From Actinopolyspora halophila DSM 43834 (lineage in GTDB: Bacteria; Actinomycetota; Actinomycetes; Mycobacteriales; Pseudonocardiaceae), in NCBI RefSeq assembly GCF_000371785.1, contig NZ_AQUI01000002.1, positions 2,025,276 to 2,089,275 of the forward strand: 64,000 bases of DNA. Reading direction: 5' to 3'. Position 1 is the stretch's first letter. The number at the start of each line of letters is the position of its first letter. Both the position numbers and the translations under genes were made by a program. Shown piece after piece: positions 26,586 to 37,088 of the stretch. Under the pieces are notes generated by a model. The model searched no databases, was not told where the DNA came from, and was given only the letters and a program-made list of their open reading frames with translations.

Positions 26586-27998
26586 TCACACGCCGTAGAC
26601 CCTGGTGCGGGCCCGCCGGTAGGCATCCCGGACCTCGGCCCCCGAGTCGACGTCGCCGACCTCGTACCGTTCGTAGCGCAGCTGCCAGTCCGGCGGCTGC
26701 TCGGTTCCGGCGGCGACCCACGCGGCCTGCTTGGCCGCTCCCAGCGCGACGTACTCCGCCGGTTCCGGTACGTGCACGTCCACGCCGAACAGGGAGGGGG
26801 CAGTCGCGCGTACGGCGGGGGAATCGGCCGCTCCTCCGATCAACAGGACACGCCGCACCGTCGCCCCGACTTCGCGCAGCGCCTCCACTCCGTCGGCCAG
26901 GCCGCACAGCATCCCCTCCACGGAGGCCCGGGCCAGGTTCTCCGGGGTCATGTTCGTCCCCCGCATGCCCGTGAGCGAGCCGGTGGCCTCCGGCAGGTCC
27001 GGAGTGCGCTCCCCCTCGAGATAGGGGATCAGGGTCAGACCTCCCGCCCCGGGAGCCGCCGACAAGGCGAGGTCACTGAGCCCGTCCAGATCGGTTCCCA
27101 GCGCGTTGGCGGTGGAGTCCAGCACGCGAGCGGCGTTCAACGTGCACACGAGCGGAAGGTGACGGCCGGTCGCGTCACAGAACCCGGCCACGGTCCCGGT
27201 CCCCTCGGAAGTGGGGTGGTCGGAGACGGCGAAGGCGGTCCCCGAGGTTCCCAGCGAGACGACCACGTCGCCCGGACCGATGCCCATGCCCAACGCGGCC
27301 GCCATGTTGTCGCCGGTACCGGGAGCGAGCACGGCACCGCTGAGCTCGTCCAGTCCGTTGACCTCGCCGGCCTTGTCGGAGGGACCCAGGATCTCGGGGA
27401 GTCGCGGTGTGCGCCCGCCCAGCACCTCCCGACACAGCTCCGGCAGCCATTCCCCGGACTCCGGGGAGAAATACCCCGTCCCGGAAGCGTCCCCACGGTC
27501 GGTGTAAGCCTGCTCCGGACGGCCCGCCAGCCGCCATGTCACCCAGTCGTGCGGCAGGAGCACCCGGTCCAAACGCTCCGCGTTGTGCGGTTCGTTCTCG
27601 GCGAGCCAGGCCAGTTTGGGCAGGGTGAAGCTCGCCACCGGCACGAGGCCGGTTCGCTCGGCGAGCTCGTCCGCTCCGTGGCGTTCGATCAGCTCACGAG
27701 CCTGCGGGGCCGATCTGGTGTCGTTCCACAGCAGCGCGTCCCGCAGGGGGGTGCCGCCGTTGTCGAGCGGAACCAGGCCGTGCTGTTGACCGGCGACCGA
27801 GACGGCCTCGACGGGACCGGGGGCCTGGTCGAGCGCCTGCCGGACCGCCTCGCCGCAGGCCGTCCACCACACGGCGGGGTCGATCTCGGTCTGAGGAGGA
27901 TGTGGGGACTTTCCTTCGGAGACCACCACGCCGTCCTCCGAGTTCACCACCACGGCCTTGGTGGACTGAGTGGACGAGTCGATACCCAGAACGAACAC
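26586..27998 (-). CDS. xylB: Xylulokinase
   Basis: FGGY carbohydrate kinase, phosphorylating D-xylulose. The N-terminal phosphate-binding motif VLGIDSSTQSTKAVVV, the DALLWNDTR block, VSLGTSGTAFAVSD and LIGGAADSPAVRA are visible. GTG 27996-27998 is chosen (470 residues) because GGAGG lies five bases before it, although the frame opens seven codons earlier. It lies downstream of xylA in the same direction, separated by a 321-base gap containing a long hairpin. Confidence 0.93.
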   Translation of the reverse strand: MFVLGIDSSTQSTKAVVVNSEDGVVVSEGKSPHPPQTEIDPAVWWTACGEAVRQALDQAPGPVEAVSVAGQQHGLVPLDNGGTPLRDALLWNDTRSAPQARELIERHGADELAERTGLVPVASFTLPKLAWLAENEPHNAERLDRVLLPHDWVTWRLAGRPEQAYTDRGDASGTGYFSPESGEWLPELCREVLGGRTPRLPEILGPSDKAGEVNGLDELSGAVLAPGTGDNMAAALGMGIGPGDVVVSLGTSGTAFAVSDHPTSEGTGTVAGFCDATGRHLPLVCTLNAARVLDSTANALGTDLDGLSDLALSAAPGAGGLTLIPYLEGERTPDLPEATGSLTGMRGTNMTPENLARASVEGMLCGLADGVEALREVGATVRRVLLIGGAADSPAVRATAPSLFGVDVHVPEPAEYVALGAAKQAAWVAAGTEQPPDWQLRYERYEVGDVDSGAEVRDAYRRARTRVYGV

Positions 27999-28319
27999 GA
28001 CTTCCTCCTCGAAAAGCACTGCGTCGTGAATGTGTGAGACTACGCCGAACGCGGGCTGCGAGGCAGCCCGCGTTCGGCGTCCGAATTGCGTTGTCCGTCG
28101 GCCCGCGTCGCGGGTGCTCGCCCGGTGGAGCCATCTGAAGGCCCGTGCGGCGTGGCCTGTCGGGCATATCGCGCCCGAGTCAACACCTACGCGACGGGCG
28201 GAGCGGCAACGCGGCCGTCGTGCTTCCGGGAGAAGCCCACCCCGCGCGGGACACGGGGTGGGGAACCGATCCGGAAGACCTCGTTCCGCGAGAGGGCCGA
28301 CGAGAGGATCGGGCCGTAC
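27999..28319. other. xylA-xylB intergenic region
   Basis: A gap between two same-direction genes of one pathway. No gene is seen. It contains an 18-bp perfect hairpin (28042-28080) close to the xylB start. Confidence 0.5.
28042..28080. repeat. 18-bp perfect inverted repeat with 3-base loop
   Basis: The arms are ACGCCGAACGCGGGCTGC (28042-28059) and its exact complement (28063-28080), with loop GAG. It ends 43 bases upstream of the xylB start codon, on the transcript running from xylA. No T-run follows on either strand. It could be an attenuator, an mRNA-processing or stability hairpin, or a terminator that isolates xylA from xylB. Confidence 0.85.
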
Positions 28320-29483
28320 TCAGCCCACCCCCATGAGGTGCTCCAGAGCGAGCTGATCGAGGCGTTCGTAGTGCATGGCCCGCTTGCCCGCCTCCTCCGG
28401 ATCGAAGTCCTCCTTCGCGGTGAGCAGCTCCACTGCCTTCTCCTCCGGAGCGAGCGTGGGCTCACGGAGCTCGGTGACACGGGACGCTTCCAGCGCCTCC
28501 CGCACCCTGGGATCGGCGCGGAAGGCCGCGGCACGGTCCCGGAGGATCAGGTAGTTGCGCATGCAGCCCGCCGCCGAGTCCCACACGCCTTCCTCGTCCT
28601 CGGTGCGCGACGGTTTGAAGTCGAAGTGCCGCGGACCGGAGTAACCCGCGCTCTCCAGCAGGTCGACTGTGAAAAAGGCGCTTTTGAGATCACCGGCGCC
28701 GAAGCGCAGATCCTGGTCGAACTTGGCGCCGTGCTGGCCGTTGAGGTCGAGGTGGAACAGTTTGTCCGACCACAGTGCCTGGGCGATGCCGTGCACGTAG
28801 TTGAGTCCGGCCATCTGTTCGTGCCCGACTTCCGGGTTCACCCCGACCATCTCGGGGTGCTGGAGACGCTCGATGAACGCCAGCACGTGTCCCACGGTGG
28901 GCAGCAGGATGTCCCCGCGGGGTTCGTTCGGCTTGGGTTCCAGGGCCAGTCGCAGGTCGTATCCCCGCTCGCGGATGAACTCGCAGACCAGGTCGATGCC
29001 TTCCTTGTAGCGCTCGAACGCGCTGTAGGCGTCGATCGCGGCATCCGATTCGGAGCCTTCCCTCCCGCCCCAGGCCACGAAGGTCTTTGCTCCCAGTTCC
29101 GCCGCCAACTCGACGTTGCGCAGTACCTTGCGCAGTGCGAAGCGCCGGATGTCGCGGTCGTTGGCCGTGAGGGCGCCGTCCTTGAAAACCGGGTGTCCGA
29201 AGAGGTTGGTCGTCACCATCGGAACGGTCATCCCGGTCTCGTCGAGTGCCCCGCGGAAGCGGGAGACGGCGTCCTCGCGCTCCGTTTCGGACGCGGCGAA
29301 CGGGATCAGGTCGTCGTCGTGGAAGGTGACTCCCCACGCGCCCCGCTCCGCCAGCTTGTGCACGGCCCGGACCGGATCCAGCTCGGAACGGGTAGCGGCG
29401 CCGAACGGATCGGCACCCTGGAAGCCGACCGTCCACAGGCCGAACGAGAACTTGTCGGTCGGGGTGGGCGAGTAGTCGTTCAT
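28320..29483 (-). CDS. xylA: Xylose isomerase
   Basis: 387 residues, the standard class I actinomycete length. The catalytic region [11 protein letters not shown] lies near residue 53. The metal/substrate block [13 protein letters not shown] and [17 protein letters not shown] supply the metal-ligand Glu/His/Asp residues, and [11 protein letters not shown] follows. ATG 29481-29483 is preceded by AAGGAG at a long spacing. It converts xylose, released by the nearby GH3 enzyme and imported by the MFS porter, to xylulose for XylB. Confidence 0.96.
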   Translation of the reverse strand: MNDYSPTPTDKFSFGLWTVGFQGADPFGAATRSELDPVRAVHKLAERGAWGVTFHDDDLIPFAASETEREDAVSRFRGALDETGMTVPMVTTNLFGHPVFKDGALTANDRDIRRFALRKVLRNVELAAELGAKTFVAWGGREGSESDAAIDAYSAFERYKEGIDLVCEFIRERGYDLRLALEPKPNEPRGDILLPTVGHVLAFIERLQHPEMVGVNPEVGHEQMAGLNYVHGIAQALWSDKLFHLDLNGQHGAKFDQDLRFGAGDLKSAFFTVDLLESAGYSGPRHFDFKPSRTEDEEGVWDSAAGCMRNYLILRDRAAAFRADPRVREALEASRVTELREPTLAPEEKAVELLTAKEDFDPEEAGKRAMHYERLDQLALEHLMGVG

Positions 29484-29682
29484 TGCGGTTTCTTCTCCTT
29501 CGGAGCGGCTGCGCACCTGTCGTTGGCTAGGCGGACACCGACCGGAACGGTCCGTCGTGTTCAGGGCCGAACACGGCGAACCGGACCCTTTCCCCGAGGC
29601 CCGGAGGATCGGTGCCTGCCCTCGTGCTCCCGGACCGGAGCCCCTGTCTCCGACGGACAGCGGGCTCCGGGCGGGGTTCGCG

Positions 29683-32412
29683 TCACTCGACCTTGACGAC
29701 GAAGCTCGTCGACTCGGACGTGCCGCGGTACCGGACGTTCGCCGTGATCGTGGCCACACCCTGGTCCTGGGTGCGGATCTCGCCGTGGCGGTTCACGGAG
29801 ACGACGTCCGGCCGGTTGCTCCGGTAGTCGACCCGCGTGCCCCTCGGAAGGGGCGTGTCCTGTGAATCGGCGATGTGCCCACGCAGCGTTCCGTCGTTCA
29901 TCGACACGGTGATCCGCGGCTTCACCACGGTGTCCCGCGGGAACATCTTGCGGACCGTGATGCCGTGCTCACCGTCTTCCGCCGCGCGTGGAGTGGTGCT
30001 GACAGTGGCGGGCACGGGTTCGAGCTTGCCGTGTACGCCGACCGTCGCGCGTTGTGCGACTTCGGAACTCGAATGTGCCAACCGGAACTCGTAGTTTCCG
30101 TTCTCCACTTCGTAACGTCGGTGCTGCTGATCGAAGAACGCCAGCTCACGCACGGGCACCTCGAAGTGCACCTGCTTGGTCTCACCCGGTCGCAGCGACA
30201 CCTTCTCGAAGCCGGCCAGACGTTTGTCCGGATGTTGTGTCGGTGCCGGTTCGTTCGGGGGAGCGGTGTAGAGCTGGACCACGTCCGAGCCCTTGGTCTC
30301 ACCCGTGTTGGTGACCTCGGCGGTAGCCCGAACAGTGCCGTTGGCGTTCACCTGGTTGCGGTCCACCCGCAGGTCGGAGTACTCGAAGCGGTCGTAACCG
30401 AGTCCGTGCCCGAAGGGGTAGGAGGCCTGACCGTCGAAGTGCATGTAGGTCCGCCCCGGACTCGTACCGCTCTGTCGAATGCTGTAGTCACCCATCGCCG
30501 GGAGCTGCGATTCGTCGCGGTACCAGGTGAAGGGCAGGTGCCCGCTGGGATTCTGCTTGCCGAGCAGCACGTCGGCCAGGGCCTGCCCCTTGCGCTGCCC
30601 GTTGTAGGAGCTCCACAGCATAGCCGACACGTCGGAGGCGAAACTGCTGACGTCGACCTGACCGATGGTCTCCATGTAGACGACCGTGTCGGGGTTGCGC
30701 GCCGCGACCTCGTTGATCAGTGAGGTCTGCGGTTGCGGCAGATCGATCGACTTGCGGTCCTGGTCCTCCTTGGCGGTGGTCTCGTCGGTGCCGGCGTAGA
30801 CGATCGCGGCGTCGTAGTCGGCCGACTTGCGTACCGAATCCCGGTTGAGCTTCTGCTCGCTTCCGGGGGTGGTGCCGGGAAGGTAGTCCACCACGGCGTC
30901 CGGATTGACGGCTTTGATCGCGGCTTCGACGCCCTCGTATCCGTTGACCCCGTTGGCCCGGCCCGCGGAGTGCTGGTTGCTGGAGTAACCGCCCAGATAC
31001 ATCTCCTCCGGGTTGGCGTGATCGCCGATCACGGCCACGCGGTACTGGCCGGACTCGGGCACCTTCAGCGGGAGGAGCTTGTCTCCGCTGCCGCCGGAGG
31101 TCTTGTTCCGCAGCAGCACGATCGACTCGGAAGCGGCTTCGCGCGCCAGCTTCAACCGTTCCGGCGTCTGGGTGACCGCGTCGTTGGCGTCCGAGTTCTC
31201 CCAGCTCCCCTTGGGGACGCGTTCACGGGCCCGCTGTACCCAGGGAACCTTTTCCGGGTCGTCGAACTCGCCGAGTTCGATCCGCACCGTGAACATCCGG
31301 ATCAGCGAGGCGTCCATGAAATTGGCCGTGTACACCCCGTTGCCGGTTTCGGTCCCCTGCTCGGCGGCCTTGGGCAGCGCGGTCCCGAAGTTGTGTTCGT
31401 CGTGATAGCCCTTGTTGCAGTTCAGGTCCACGCCCGCCGCGTTCGCCCAGGCGTTGCGTTCGACGTGATCGAGCGGTTCGTCCTCGCCCGCGGGCTTCCA
31501 CTGGTGCCCGCTCTGGATCTGGTGGACCGAGTCGCAGTCGGAGGTGAAAAAGCCCTCGAACCCGAAGGTCTTGCGCGCCAGCGTGTCCAGCAGTCCCACG
31601 TCGGCCGAGGTCGGTACCCCGTTGACCCGGTTGTAGGAGCTCATGATCGAACCGGGGGAGCTGCTGCGGATCACCTCCTTGAACGGGGCCGTGTAGTACT
31701 CGCGCAACGTGCGCTCGTCCATGTCGGAGGAGCCGGTGAGCCGATTGAACTCGCTGTTGTTCGCCGCGAAGTGCTTGATGGTGGTGCTGGTCTTGAGGTA
31801 GCCGTTCGCGGAAGGCGGCAGTTCGCCGTTCTTGTTCTTGCCCTCCATTCCGTTGACGTACTGCGCGGCCATCTTCGCCGTCAGCCCGGGGTCCTCGCTG
31901 AACGTCTCGTCGTTGCGTCCCCAACGGGGATCGCGGGCGAGGTTGATCGTCGGTGAGTAGAAGTTGAGATCGCGCGTGTTGTCGCGAACGACTTCCCTTG
32001 CCTCACTGGAGGTCTCCTGGGCCACCCGGTGCATCAGGTCCGGGTTCCACGTGGACCCCATGGACAGACTTACCGGGTAGGAGGTGGTGTTGGTCAGCAC
32101 CTCGGGTTCGGAGTCGTCGGCCAGCTGTTCGCGGGCGACACCGTGCGCGGCCTCGTTCCACCAGCCGTAGGCGCGTACCCCGAGACGGGGAATCGCCGGA
32201 GCACGGCTGCTGATCATCTGTTCGGCCTTCTCGGAAGGCGTCATCCTCGACACGAGGTCCGCGGCCCGCTCCCGGGCGGAGAAACTCGGGTCGAGGTAAA
32301 CGGGCCTGTCGTCGTCCGCGCTCGGTTCCTGGGCGATGGCGGGTGCGGTGGACACGGTGCACGCCATGCACAGACCGACCAGCGCCAGTAATCGCGTCGG
32401 TCGTCTTTTCAT
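29683..32412 (-). CDS. Secreted GH3 glycosidase, probable beta-xylosidase
   Basis: A 909-residue family 3 glycoside hydrolase with a Sec signal peptide (basic MKRRPTR, hydrophobic core, likely cleavage after APAIA). The GH3 N-domain carries [25 protein letters not shown] and the nucleophile region [12 protein letters not shown]. The GH3 C-domain has [16 protein letters not shown] and [14 protein letters not shown]-like sequence. A fibronectin-III-like domain follows. The last 90 residues look like a bacterial Ig-like (Big_2) domain with [16 protein letters not shown]. Neighbouring xylA/xylB and a sugar porter favour xylo-oligosaccharides; beta-glucosidase activity remains possible. Confidence 0.9.
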   Translation of the reverse strand: MKRRPTRLLALVGLCMACTVSTAPAIAQEPSADDDRPVYLDPSFSARERAADLVSRMTPSEKAEQMISSRAPAIPRLGVRAYGWWNEAAHGVAREQLADDSEPEVLTNTTSYPVSLSMGSTWNPDLMHRVAQETSSEAREVVRDNTRDLNFYSPTINLARDPRWGRNDETFSEDPGLTAKMAAQYVNGMEGKNKNGELPPSANGYLKTSTTIKHFAANNSEFNRLTGSSDMDERTLREYYTAPFKEVIRSSSPGSIMSSYNRVNGVPTSADVGLLDTLARKTFGFEGFFTSDCDSVHQIQSGHQWKPAGEDEPLDHVERNAWANAAGVDLNCNKGYHDEHNFGTALPKAAEQGTETGNGVYTANFMDASLIRMFTVRIELGEFDDPEKVPWVQRARERVPKGSWENSDANDAVTQTPERLKLAREAASESIVLLRNKTSGGSGDKLLPLKVPESGQYRVAVIGDHANPEEMYLGGYSSNQHSAGRANGVNGYEGVEAAIKAVNPDAVVDYLPGTTPGSEQKLNRDSVRKSADYDAAIVYAGTDETTAKEDQDRKSIDLPQPQTSLINEVAARNPDTVVYMETIGQVDVSSFASDVSAMLWSSYNGQRKGQALADVLLGKQNPSGHLPFTWYRDESQLPAMGDYSIRQSGTSPGRTYMHFDGQASYPFGHGLGYDRFEYSDLRVDRNQVNANGTVRATAEVTNTGETKGSDVVQLYTAPPNEPAPTQHPDKRLAGFEKVSLRPGETKQVHFEVPVRELAFFDQQHRRYEVENGNYEFRLAHSSSEVAQRATVGVHGKLEPVPATVSTTPRAAEDGEHGITVRKMFPRDTVVKPRITVSMNDGTLRGHIADSQDTPLPRGTRVDYRSNRPDVVSVNRHGEIRTQDQGVATITANVRYRGTSESTSFVVKVE

Positions 32413-32441
32413 TTCCGTCCCTCCTGGAGTCGCAGTCGGGG

Positions 32442-33842
32442 TCAGACCTGTTGGGACTCGATTCCTTCCTTTTCCGGACCTTCGTGCAGATCCGCTTCCA
32501 GGCCCTCCAAGCTCCGGCCGGTGGTTTCCGGCACGAACGCGCTGACGAAGACGAAGGAGAGCACGCCGAGTACGGCGAAGATGAGCATCGACCAGCCCTG
32601 TCCGATGGCGCCGAGAACGACGGGGAAGGCCAGCGACACCACGAAGTTCGCCGCCCAGTTGCTCCAGGTGGCCAGCCCTTCGGCCGGACCGCGAATCCGC
32701 AGTGGGTAGAGTTCGGGCAGCATCACCCAGACGACCGGTCCCCAGGTCGCCCCGAAGGAGGCGATGTAGGTGGCCAGGCAGACGACGGTGATCACCGCGA
32801 CGGTTTGCCCGGAGGCGCCGACGATCAGGGTGAGGATCCCCAGCACTCCGAGGCTGACGCTCATGCCGGTACTGCCGGCCAGCAACAGCCGTTTGCGGCC
32901 GATCCGGTCGGTGTAGCGGACCGCGATCAGGGTGAACAGCAGCATCACCGTCCCGATGCCGACCTGAGCGGCGATCGAGGCCCCGTCACCCATGCCGAGC
33001 TGTGTCAGCGTCGTGGGCGCGTAGTAGATGATGGTGTTGATACCGACGAACTGCTGGAGCACGGCGAGTCCGATCCCGATGAACAGGGCGGGCCGGATCC
33101 ATTTCGCCGTCAGGTCCCGCCACCCCAGCTGTTCGCCGCTCTGGCGCTGCGCGGCCCGGATCTCCTCGAAGGCCTCGGTGACCTCTTCCGGTGGGCGGGT
33201 GCGTTCCAGGACCGCGCGGGCTTCGTCCGTGCGGTCGCGGCTGGCCAGCCAGCGCGGGGTCTCGGGCATGAACAGCATCCCGACGAACAGCGCCACCGCG
33301 GGAATGACCGCCAGCCCGAGCATCCACCTCCACGCCTCCCACGGGGCCAGGGCGTAGTCGACGATGTAGGCGAGCAGGATGCCCGCGGTGATCAGCAGTT
33401 GGTTCAGCGAGGTCAGGGTCCCGCGGATACGGGTGGGTGAGATCTCGGCGATGTACATCGGAACGATCACCGAGGCGAGGCCGACCCCGATGCCGATCAC
33501 GAAGCGGGCGAGAACGAGATTGGCCACGTCCGGGCTGAACGCGGCCCACAGCGACCCGACCGCGAATACGCACGCCGCGATCAGGGTCATCATCCGCCTG
33601 CCCAATCGGGCGGCCAGGCTGCCGCTGGTCAGTGCGCCGACCATCGCTCCGACGAGGATCCCGCTGGTCACCAGACCCTGCAGGAACTCGTTGTCGGCTA
33701 TCCCGAGCGGCCCTTTCAGATAGAGCAGCGCTCCGGAGATCACCCCGGTGTCGTACCCGAACAGCAGTGCGCCGATGGCGCAGATCGTTGCGGGCAGATA
33801 CACGGAGCGAGCGCTGCCGTGGCGCTGTTTCGTTTCCGTCAT
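32442..33842 (-). CDS. MFS sugar porter, probable xylose transporter
   Basis: A 466-residue, 12-TM member of the sugar porter family (XylE/AraE/GalP). Signatures are GALLFGYDTGVISGALLYL in TM1, the loop SLAARLGRRMM, RFVIGIGVGLASVIVPMYIAE, PETPRWLASR after TM6 and the C-terminal VPETTGRSLE. The start at 33840-33842 has AGGAG about ten bases upstream. An upstream extension was rejected. The GH3 gene follows 29 bases downstream. It is divergent from the ROK regulator. Confidence 0.92.
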   Translation of the reverse strand: MTETKQRHGSARSVYLPATICAIGALLFGYDTGVISGALLYLKGPLGIADNEFLQGLVTSGILVGAMVGALTSGSLAARLGRRMMTLIAACVFAVGSLWAAFSPDVANLVLARFVIGIGVGLASVIVPMYIAEISPTRIRGTLTSLNQLLITAGILLAYIVDYALAPWEAWRWMLGLAVIPAVALFVGMLFMPETPRWLASRDRTDEARAVLERTRPPEEVTEAFEEIRAAQRQSGEQLGWRDLTAKWIRPALFIGIGLAVLQQFVGINTIIYYAPTTLTQLGMGDGASIAAQVGIGTVMLLFTLIAVRYTDRIGRKRLLLAGSTGMSVSLGVLGILTLIVGASGQTVAVITVVCLATYIASFGATWGPVVWVMLPELYPLRIRGPAEGLATWSNWAANFVVSLAFPVVLGAIGQGWSMLIFAVLGVLSFVFVSAFVPETTGRSLEGLEADLHEGPEKEGIESQQV

Positions 33843-33861
33843 CGGGCGGTCACTCCTGCGA

Positions 33862-33897
33862 GCCAATATGATTTGTAAGAGGTAAAAACAAATTGGC
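33862..33897. promoter_or_regulatory. Candidate operator between sugar porter and ROK regulator
   Basis: An AT-rich dyad: GCCAAT (33862-33867) pairs with ATTGGC (33892-33897). Inside it ATTTGT (33871-33876) pairs with ACAAAT (33888-33893) across 11 bases. It sits in the short divergent gap, where a XylR-type ROK protein would bind. It is inferred from symmetry and position. Confidence 0.6.
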
Positions 33898-33986
33898 CGA
33901 TGTGTCAACCCCCACACCGATTGGCACTGCTCAGCAGTGCCAAGTTGACTGGGCTTCGGCTATCCGCGAGAACGAGTGAGGACGTC

Positions 33987-35171
33987 TTGACCGCATCGAC
34001 CGTGCAGGGCCGTGATCCGGCCAGCCTACGACGCCACAACCTCCGCACGCTGTTGCGTCATCTGCATCTGCAGGGCGCCACCAGCAGGGTGCGGCTGGGA
34101 GAGGTGACCGGACTGACCCGCAGCACCATCGCGGATCTGGTCGGCGAGCTCACCGAACGAGGGCTGGCGGTCGAGACCGGATCCAGCCAGCCACAGTCGG
34201 GCCGTGGTCGTCCTCCGATGATCGTCTCCCCCCGGGAGGAGACCGCCTACGTGCTGGCCGTGTCGGTCGATGTGGACACCATCGGGATCGGGCGCGTGGG
34301 GCTCGGCGGTACCATTCTGGAGGAGTCGGAAACCCGGCACGAACGGGTTTCGGGAGATCCGGCCGCGAGCGTGAACCAGCTCGTCCGGCTGATCCACGCG
34401 GAAGTGGAACCGTTCGAGGATGCCCCCCTCGCGGTGGGCATCGCGGTTCCCGGCCTCGTACGTGCCGAGGACGGAGTGGTCACCCGCGCCCCGAACCTGG
34501 GGTGGCGCAAGTTGAACCTGGCCGAGCGGTTGCGCGACGAACTCCGGTTCACCGGACCGATCGTGATCGGGAACGAGGCGCGGCTGGCCGCGTTGGCCGA
34601 GCACCGCCGGGGGGCGGGCAAGGACTGCGCCGATCTCGTCTACGTCTCAGCGGGAGTCGGTGTCGGAGGGGGAATAGTCACCCACGACCGACTGCTGACG
34701 GGAAGCACCGGCTACGCCGGAGAGGTCGGTCACATGATCACCAATCCCGGTGGACGCTCCTGCCACTGCGGTGGCCGGGGGTGCTGGGAAACCGAGATCG
34801 GTGCGGACGCTCTGCTGGACCAGGTCGGGATTGTCGCCCCGACGAACCGGCACACGGCGCTGGCGGAACTGTTCGCCGGGGCCGAGCGCTCCGACCCGGA
34901 AGTCCTGGAAGCGTTTCGCCGGATGTGCACCCCGGTCGCCGTCGGCCTGGCCAACCTGATCAATGTTTTCGACCCGCGTCGGGTGCTGCTCGGAGGGTGG
35001 CTGCAGTTGATGTTGCGGCACACCGGGGAGGAGTTGCGCACGGCCCTGGACCAGCTCCGCGGGCTGCCCGAGCTGCCGGTGGACCTGCGGACCGCGCGGT
35101 TCGGTGAGCAGGGGCGTCTGCTCGGGGCGGCCGAAGCCGCGGTCAGCGGTTTCCTCGCCGAGCTGCGCTGA
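33987..35171 (+). CDS. xylR: ROK family regulator, XylR-like
   Basis: A 394-residue repressor. The N-terminal winged helix has VRLGEVTGLTRSTIADLVGEL. The ROK/sugar-kinase-like domain has LAVGIAVPGLV, a GVGVGGGIVTHDRLLTGSTG loop and the zinc motif HMITNPGGRSCHCGGRGCWE. TTG 33987 is taken as the start because GAGG lies five bases upstream. It probably represses the xylose/xylan genes and responds to xylose or a xylo-oligosaccharide. The gene name is by context. Confidence 0.87.
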   Translation: MTASTVQGRDPASLRRHNLRTLLRHLHLQGATSRVRLGEVTGLTRSTIADLVGELTERGLAVETGSSQPQSGRGRPPMIVSPREETAYVLAVSVDVDTIGIGRVGLGGTILEESETRHERVSGDPAASVNQLVRLIHAEVEPFEDAPLAVGIAVPGLVRAEDGVVTRAPNLGWRKLNLAERLRDELRFTGPIVIGNEARLAALAEHRRGAGKDCADLVYVSAGVGVGGGIVTHDRLLTGSTGYAGEVGHMITNPGGRSCHCGGRGCWETEIGADALLDQVGIVAPTNRHTALAELFAGAERSDPEVLEAFRRMCTPVAVGLANLINVFDPRRVLLGGWLQLMLRHTGEELRTALDQLRGLPELPVDLRTARFGEQGRLLGAAEAAVSGFLAELR

Positions 35172-35329
35172 GGGGGCCGCGGCACGATCCGAAGCCTCCG
35201 GACAACCGGAGCGAGCCGGCACTGCCCGCCTGGGGAAGCGGTTCGCCGGCCGGCCCGCAAGTACCGCGCTCGAACAGGCGGGAGCGGTGACGAGTTGTTC
35301 GGTGGCCCACGGCGTGCTGCTCTGTGAGC

Positions 35330-35836
35330 ATGGCGGAAGACGAGACGCAACGATCCGCTGGCGAGCGCGACGCGGAAGTGAGGACCGAGCAGGTCGAAAA
35401 CGGTCTGCGTGTTTACGGCAGCGGTGTTCGTACCGCTCTGCGGAACAACGCCACGGCCTATGGCTTTTCGATAGCGATCACCTCCTCCTACGGTCTGGTC
35501 AACGGATCCGGCGGTACGGCCGGGAGCTGGGAGACGGTTTCCTTCGCGTTGGGGGCCGCCATCGCGTTCGTGCTGGTGGGTGGGGCGTTTCTCAGCCGTT
35601 TCGGCAAAGGCAGCCTTCCGGAGAGCGCGCGGGTGGCAACCATAAGCGGGGCAGTCGACCTGCTGTCGGTCTCCGCGTCCGTGGCCGTGGCTTACGGGTG
35701 TTCGCGGATAACGGGCTACTGGGCGTGGCCCTTGACGGCCGCGGGAACCGTGGTTACCTATTTGCTGGTGGGAGGGGTCGACATCCTGATAGCACGCAGC
35801 GCGGCGAACAGGACGTCGCTGGCGCAGCGCCAGTGA
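35330..35836 (+). CDS. Hypothetical four-TM membrane protein
   Basis: About 168 residues. A charged N-terminus of some 40 residues is followed by hydrophobic segments around residues 44-60, 70-90, 105-125 and 132-155. No family motif was recognised. The start is uncertain (GTG 35324 or ATG 35330); neither has a strong ribosome site. Confidence 0.65.
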   Translation: MAEDETQRSAGERDAEVRTEQVENGLRVYGSGVRTALRNNATAYGFSIAITSSYGLVNGSGGTAGSWETVSFALGAAIAFVLVGGAFLSRFGKGSLPESARVATISGAVDLLSVSASVAVAYGCSRITGYWAWPLTAAGTVVTYLLVGGVDILIARSAANRTSLAQRQ

Positions 35837-36101
35837 GTACGTCACCGCAGGACGAGGTCGTTCCGAGGTGTGGACGGGAGTCCGCGGCGGGAGGTCGTCG
35901 CTCGGGACCGGTGCGTAACCTCATCGGAGTGTTCCCGGTCCTGGTCGTCGGGTCGCCGGACAGCTGTCCGGACCTTCGGCGGGACCGGGCGCGGTGCGAG
36001 GGGGACGCGGGCCGCGTGCTGTTCCGTCCGAGGAGAGAATGGGAGCGGCGACACGGAGACGATCGGGACGTCGGCTCGGGCCTGTTCGAGGGAGTGAGAA
36101 C

Positions 36102-36680
36102 ATGGGCGGCACCGGGATGGACCCGGAGACGATCAGCGTTGTGCCCATGCGTATGGCGCACCTGGAGGGTGTGCTGGACCTGGGATTTCGGACTTTCGAC
36201 GTCTCCACCATGCCGTACACCTCGTGGTCGCTGTCGAGTATTACGGAGCACTTCGACACTCAGCCGGAGGCGTGCTGGGTGGCCGAGTCCGAAGGTGAGG
36301 TCCTCGGTTTCGTGCTCGGGTCCATGTCCTACGACGAACGCGAGGACTGGGGCTATATGGAATGGATCGCCCTCGATCCCCGTGCGCGCGGCAGCGGTGT
36401 GGCCAGTCATCTGGTCGAGGCCTGCTGTCAGGCCCTTTTCGACGCGGGAGCGGCACGGATCATCACCGATGTCGAGCACGGGAACGAGCCCTCCGCGCGG
36501 ATGGTGCGGCGCAACGCGTTCACCGAGGGGGTGACTGTGACGCTGTTCGTGAGGAAGCGCTCGGCCGAATCGCCGAGCTTCGGACGCACGCCCCACGTGC
36601 GCAGCAAACCGGAGGATCCGGCCAGGGCACGGGTGCGCACGGTGGCGCGTCGTTCCACGGGAGGTTCGGGGGCTGTCTGA
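36102..36680 (+). CDS. GNAT family N-acetyltransferase
   Basis: 192 residues. The acetyl-CoA binding core is visible: MEWIALDPRARGSGVASHLV (motif A with the RxxGxG/A type loop), then a motif B-like RMVRRNAFTEG. The substrate is unknown. The start has GGGAG seven bases upstream. The last 35 residues form a basic, probably disordered tail. It could be RimI-like protein or small-molecule acetylation. Confidence 0.83.
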   Translation: MGGTGMDPETISVVPMRMAHLEGVLDLGFRTFDVSTMPYTSWSLSSITEHFDTQPEACWVAESEGEVLGFVLGSMSYDEREDWGYMEWIALDPRARGSGVASHLVEACCQALFDAGAARIITDVEHGNEPSARMVRRNAFTEGVTVTLFVRKRSAESPSFGRTPHVRSKPEDPARARVRTVARRSTGGSGAV

Positions 36681-36896
36681 GCGCTCGGGACTCCTCCGCG
36701 TCGACCTCCTGGCCGGGAGACCGGAGCGCCGGTTCCGCGGTGGAGCGGGGTGGACCCTTCTCCGACGAGCAGGCCTGCGGCAGAACTTCGGGTGGGGACG
36801 CGCGGGCGTGCCGCGAAGCGGCCCGTAAAGCTCCGTGGCGATATCGTGGTTGTATTGTGGGTGCAGGGAAAGCACTGTATGGAAGGGGACGTACGT

Positions 36897-37088
36897 ATGG
36901 GGCGCAAGCGCGCCAAGGCCAAGCAGGCCAAAATCGCACGTGAGCTCAAGTACAGTTCGCCACCGCTCGATATCGAGGCCTTGCAGGACGAGTTGGCCGA
37001 AGGTGAATCCGAGGACGAAGACGAGGATGAGGACGAGGACGAAGGGGAAAGTCGTGATTCGGAGAAATACGATCGGAACTCCGAATGA
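36897..37088 (+). CDS. DUF3073 family protein
   Basis: A 63-residue conserved actinobacterial protein of unknown role. The basic N-terminus MGRKRAKAKQAKIARELKY is the family mark. The C-terminus is a run of Glu/Asp typical of the family. Its ATG follows a GGAAGGGGA stretch. Confidence 0.88.
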   Translation: MGRKRAKAKQAKIARELKYSSPPLDIEALQDELAEGESEDEDEDEDEDEGESRDSEKYDRNSE

